In this document: positions 6,893-8,630 of the stretch, in pieces
Numbering within the stretch: the stretch's first letter is position 1
Layout: the number at the start of each line of letters is the position of its first letter
Origin: JBBAGE01 sp041655055
Lineage (GTDB): Bacteria; Pseudomonadota; Alphaproteobacteria; Rhodobacterales; Rhodobacteraceae
Assembly (NCBI GenBank): GCA_041655055.1
Contig: JBBAGE010000108.1
Location: forward strand, 1 to 8,630
Reading direction: 5' to 3'
DNA length: 8,630 nt
Notes under the pieces: generated by a model
Databases searched by the model: none
What the model was told of the DNA's origin: nothing
What the model saw: the letters and a program-made list of their open reading frames with translations, nothing else
Translations under genes and position numbers: made by a program

Positions 6893-7062
6893 CCGGGCCC
6901 GCCGGGCAGATTGCCCAGAACCAGTTCGGGCAGGGGGGTGTCGCGCGCGACGATCTGGTGTTCATCCGGGCCGGCCCCCGCCCCGTGTTGCATGATATGG
7001 CCGATGGCCAGCGCAATCGCCAGAACCGCGCCGGAACGCACAAGCTGTTGACGGGTCAGCAT
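6883..7062 (-). CDS. Small predicted membrane-anchored or exported protein, unknown function
   Basis: A 59-residue open frame starting MLTRQQLVRS. I do not recognise a family. A short positive N-terminus is followed by a hydrophobic segment (about residues 8-24, VRSGAVLAIALAIGHIM). After that comes a Gly/Ala stretch and a polar tail of about 30 residues with several prolines and glycines, ending GGPGHR. This looks like a signal peptide or a single membrane anchor; there is no lipobox cysteine. Strong support for translation comes from AAGGGA (7073-7068), placed 5 bases before the ATG at 7062. A longer in-frame reading from 7098 would bury that site. Its stop falls inside the radC 3' end (10-base overlap, convergent). 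It lies 182 bases downstream of secA in the same direction, so co-transcription is possible. It could be a non-functional frame, but the ribosome-binding site and hydrophobic design argue otherwise. Confidence 0.6.
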   Translation of the reverse strand: MLTRQQLVRSGAVLAIALAIGHIMQHGAGAGPDEHQIVARDTPLPELVLGNLPGGPGHR

Positions 7063-7133
7063 ATCATTCCCTTCCCCAGAAATTGCTGCGAGTCGCATTT
7101 TGCATCAATATTCGGGCTGTTCTATGGCAGCGG

Positions 7134-7171
7134 GTCTGGGCGCAGACGGGCCATATCTAGCGGTTTTCCGC
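7134..7171. repeat. Two short inverted repeats upstream of the small gene
   Basis: GTCTG (7134-7138) pairs with CAGAC (7143-7147) around GGCG, and GCGG (7160-7163) pairs with CCGC (7168-7171) around TTTT. Both lie in the 182-base gap between secA and the small gene, and both could fold in the leader RNA of the small gene. The stems are short and may be chance in GC-rich DNA. Confidence 0.25.
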
Positions 7172-7178
7172 CGATGCG

Positions 7179-7191
7179 TTGCAATATGCAA
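7179..7191. repeat. Palindrome TTGCA-N3-TGCAA, copy 2 (candidate operator)
   Basis: TTGCAATATGCAA has perfect five-base arms, with the same pattern and spacing as the copy at 6050-6062. It lies between the secA stop and the small gene, about 117 bases upstream of the latter's start. I found no third copy in this window. Role is inferred from the recurrence. Confidence 0.45.
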
Positions 7192-7199
7192 GCGTTTTC

Positions 7200-7221
7200 G
7201 GCGGGCCAGACGCGGCCCGCC
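7200..7221 (-). terminator. Hairpin downstream of secA, terminator-like but without a U tract
   Basis: GGCGGGCC (7200-7207) and GGCCCGCC (7214-7221) form a perfect 8-bp G-C stem with a 6-base loop, 23 bases after the secA stop. In the direction of secA transcription the stem is followed by GAAAACG rather than T bases, so it does not meet the standard intrinsic-terminator pattern. It may mark or protect the 3' end of the secA message, perhaps with Rho-dependent termination. On the plus strand it is followed by TTAATTT, but no plus-strand gene ends nearby. Confidence 0.5.
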
Positions 7222-7244
7222 TTAATTTCGCCATGATCAGCCGG

Positions 7245-8630
7245 TTACGCCAGACGGCCGTGGCAATGTTTGAATTTATTGCCCGAACCGCAGGGGCAGG
7301 GGTCATTGCGGCCCGGATCGCCCCAGGTAGAAACATCGGTTTCGTCGAATCCGGGGCGGGCATCGGCATGGGCGGGCGCGGGTTCGCCAACCGGCTGGCC
7401 TTGCAATGCGGGCTGTTGGGCCAGCAATTGGCGCATCATCTCGGCGCGCTGTTCCTCGGAAATCGGCTGAACCTGTGCGAGTTTCTGGGTCACGTCTTCG
7501 CGCAGGGAATTGAGCATGGTTTCAAACAGTTGAAACGCCTCGCCCTTGTATTCGTTCAGCGGATCGCGCTGCGCATAGCCCCGGAACCCCACGACCGAAC
7601 GCAGATGTTCCAGCGTCAGCAGATGTTCACGCCATTTGCTGTCGATCGCATCCAGCAGGAAATGTTTTTCGACCTGCCGCATGGCGTCATCGCCAAAGGC
7701 CGTGGTCTTTTCCGCCATCATCGCGTCGGACGCGGCATAGAGCCTTTCGCGGATATCGCTGTCATCCACGCCTTCTTCGTCGGCCCAGGTGACGACCGGC
7801 ACATCCACGCCCAGCTTTTCCAGCGCCGCAACATAGAGCCCTTCGGCATCCCATTGATCCGCATAGGTTTTGGGCGGAATATGCAGGCGCACCAGATCAT
7901 CGACCACTTCGTGGCGCATATCGGTGACGATTTCGGCCAGATCTTCGGATTCCATGATTTCGCGACGCTGGGCAAAGACGACTTTGCGCTGATCGTTCAT
8001 CACGTCATCATATTTCAGCAACTGTTTGCGCATGTCGAAGTTGCGGCCCTCGACCTTGGCCTGCGCGCGTTCCAGCGATTTGTTGACCCAGGGGTGGATG
8101 ATGGCCTCGCCCTCTTTCATCCCGAGGGTGCCGAGCACTTTTTCCAGCCGTTCCGAGCCGAAAATCCGCATCAGATCATCTTCGAGCGACAGGAAAAACA
8201 ACGAACGCCCCGGATCGCCCTGCCGGCCCGACCGGCCGCGAAGCTGGTTGTCGATCCGCCGGCTTTCGTGACGTTCGGTTGCCAGCACATAAAGCCCGCC
8301 GGCCTCGATCACCTTGGCCTTTTCTTCGGCATGTTCATCCTCGATCCGGCGACGAATGGCGGCGGGATCGCCCTCGGGATCGGCGCGCAGCGCATCGACC
8401 ACGCGCAGTTCGACATTACCGCCAAGCTGAATATCGGTGCCGCGCCCGGCCATGTTGGTCGCAATGGTGATCGCGCCCAATTTACCGGCATCGGCCACGA
8501 TCTGGGCCTCTTGTTCGTGGTGACGCGCGTTCAGCACGTTATGGGGCAGCTTTTCCTTGCGCAGCATTTCAGCCAGCATTTCGGATTTTTCGATCGAAGT
8601 CGTGCCGACCAGAACCGGCTGGCCCTTGGC
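7245..8630 (-). CDS. secA: Preprotein translocase ATPase SecA, C-terminal half
   Basis: SecA is the motor that drives unfolded preproteins through the SecYEG channel using ATP. The visible 461 residues run from inside the second nucleotide-binding domain to the natural stop; the N-terminal half lies beyond the right edge (full proteins are about 900 residues). In order, there is LVGTTSIEKSE (residues 7-17), the helicase motif TNMAGRGTD (58-66), and motif VI with QLRGRSGRQGDPG (129-141). Next come the helical scaffold and wing regions, including LLDAIDSKWREHL (325-337) and GFRGYAQRDPLNEYKGEAF (348-366). Then comes a Gln/Pro/Ala-rich linker. The C-terminal zinc tail CPCGSGNKFKHCHG has ligands C445, C447, C456 and H457 and contacts SecB and phospholipid. 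All visible motifs are intact. The gene ends 182 bases before the small gene. Confidence 0.99.
   Translation of the reverse strand, partial: AKGQPVLVGTTSIEKSEMLAEMLRKEKLPHNVLNARHHEQEAQIVADAGKLGAITIATNMAGRGTDIQLGGNVELRVVDALRADPEGDPAAIRRRIEDEHAEEKAKVIEAGGLYVLATERHESRRIDNQLRGRSGRQGDPGRSLFFLSLEDDLMRIFGSERLEKVLGTLGMKEGEAIIHPWVNKSLERAQAKVEGRNFDMRKQLLKYDDVMNDQRKVVFAQRREIMESEDLAEIVTDMRHEVVDDLVRLHIPPKTYADQWDAEGLYVAALEKLGVDVPVVTWADEEGVDDSDIRERLYAASDAMMAEKTTAFGDDAMRQVEKHFLLDAIDSKWREHLLTLEHLRSVVGFRGYAQRDPLNEYKGEAFQLFETMLNSLREDVTQKLAQVQPISEEQRAEMMRQLLAQQPALQGQPVGEPAPAHADARPGFDETDVSTWGDPGRNDPCPCGSGNKFKHCHGRLA

Noticed and set aside
6905..6917. GGGCA-GAT-TGCCC inverted repeat just after radC as a terminator
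   Set aside because: The stem is only 5 bp, has no T run, and lies inside the coding sequence of the small gene.
7063..7098. Upstream extension of the small gene to an ATG at 7098
   Set aside because: It would place the strong Shine-Dalgarno sequence inside the coding region and has no comparable site of its own.
1..8630. Mobile elements, CRISPR arrays, tRNA genes, toxin-antitoxin or defence genes
   Set aside because: No transposase or integrase frames, spaced direct repeats, tRNA-like cloverleaf or defence-type domains are visible. The genes are core housekeeping families with uniform composition.

Overview
The window reads as ordinary chromosomal core from an alphaproteobacterium, most likely of the Rhodobacteraceae/Roseobacter type. 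The evidence is the GC-rich codon use, the DnaK and DnaJ sequences (DnaK ends in an acidic tail with ADFEDLDGDKRN), a proteobacterial SecA ending in a zinc-binding tail, and a heat-shock-type promoter in front of dnaK. This assignment comes from recognising the protein families; no database was searched. There are no tRNA or rRNA genes, insertion sequences, CRISPR arrays or prophage genes. The largest stretch without a gene is about 180 bases.

Layout, left to right. (1) 1-684, minus: cysQ, a 3'(2'),5'-bisphosphate nucleotidase that runs off the left edge. (2) 685-801: a short divergent promoter region in which the two predicted -10 elements overlap. (3) 802-1632, plus: an inner-membrane ABC-2 type permease resembling polysaccharide exporters (KpsM type), with no ATPase partner in view. 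(4) 1808-4926, plus: the chaperone pair dnaK-dnaJ, behind a probable RpoH-type promoter, with a perfect 12-bp hairpin between the genes and a strong intrinsic terminator after dnaJ. (5) 4965-6005, minus: a DUF475 (TerC-like) membrane protein that converges on dnaJ and shares its terminator. (6) 6131-6892, plus: radC. (7) 6883-7062, minus: a small predicted membrane or secreted protein of 59 residues whose 3' end overlaps radC. (8) 7245-8630, minus: the C-terminal half of secA, cut by the right edge.

How they work together. DnaK and DnaJ form one folding machine and are probably co-transcribed, with the intergenic hairpin a candidate for setting their ratio. SecA and the permease both act at the inner membrane, but nothing in the sequence links them. 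CysQ recycles the PAP by-product of sulfate assimilation and stands alone here.

I did not find a convincing new multi-gene system. The observations most worth a second look are regulatory or small-scale: the same palindrome, TTGCA-N3-TGCAA, occurs in two separate intergenic regions; a stable hairpin separates dnaK and dnaJ; two divergent promoters overlap; a small overlooked gene has a strong ribosome-binding site; and a duplicated SFD motif protein of unknown function lies near secA.
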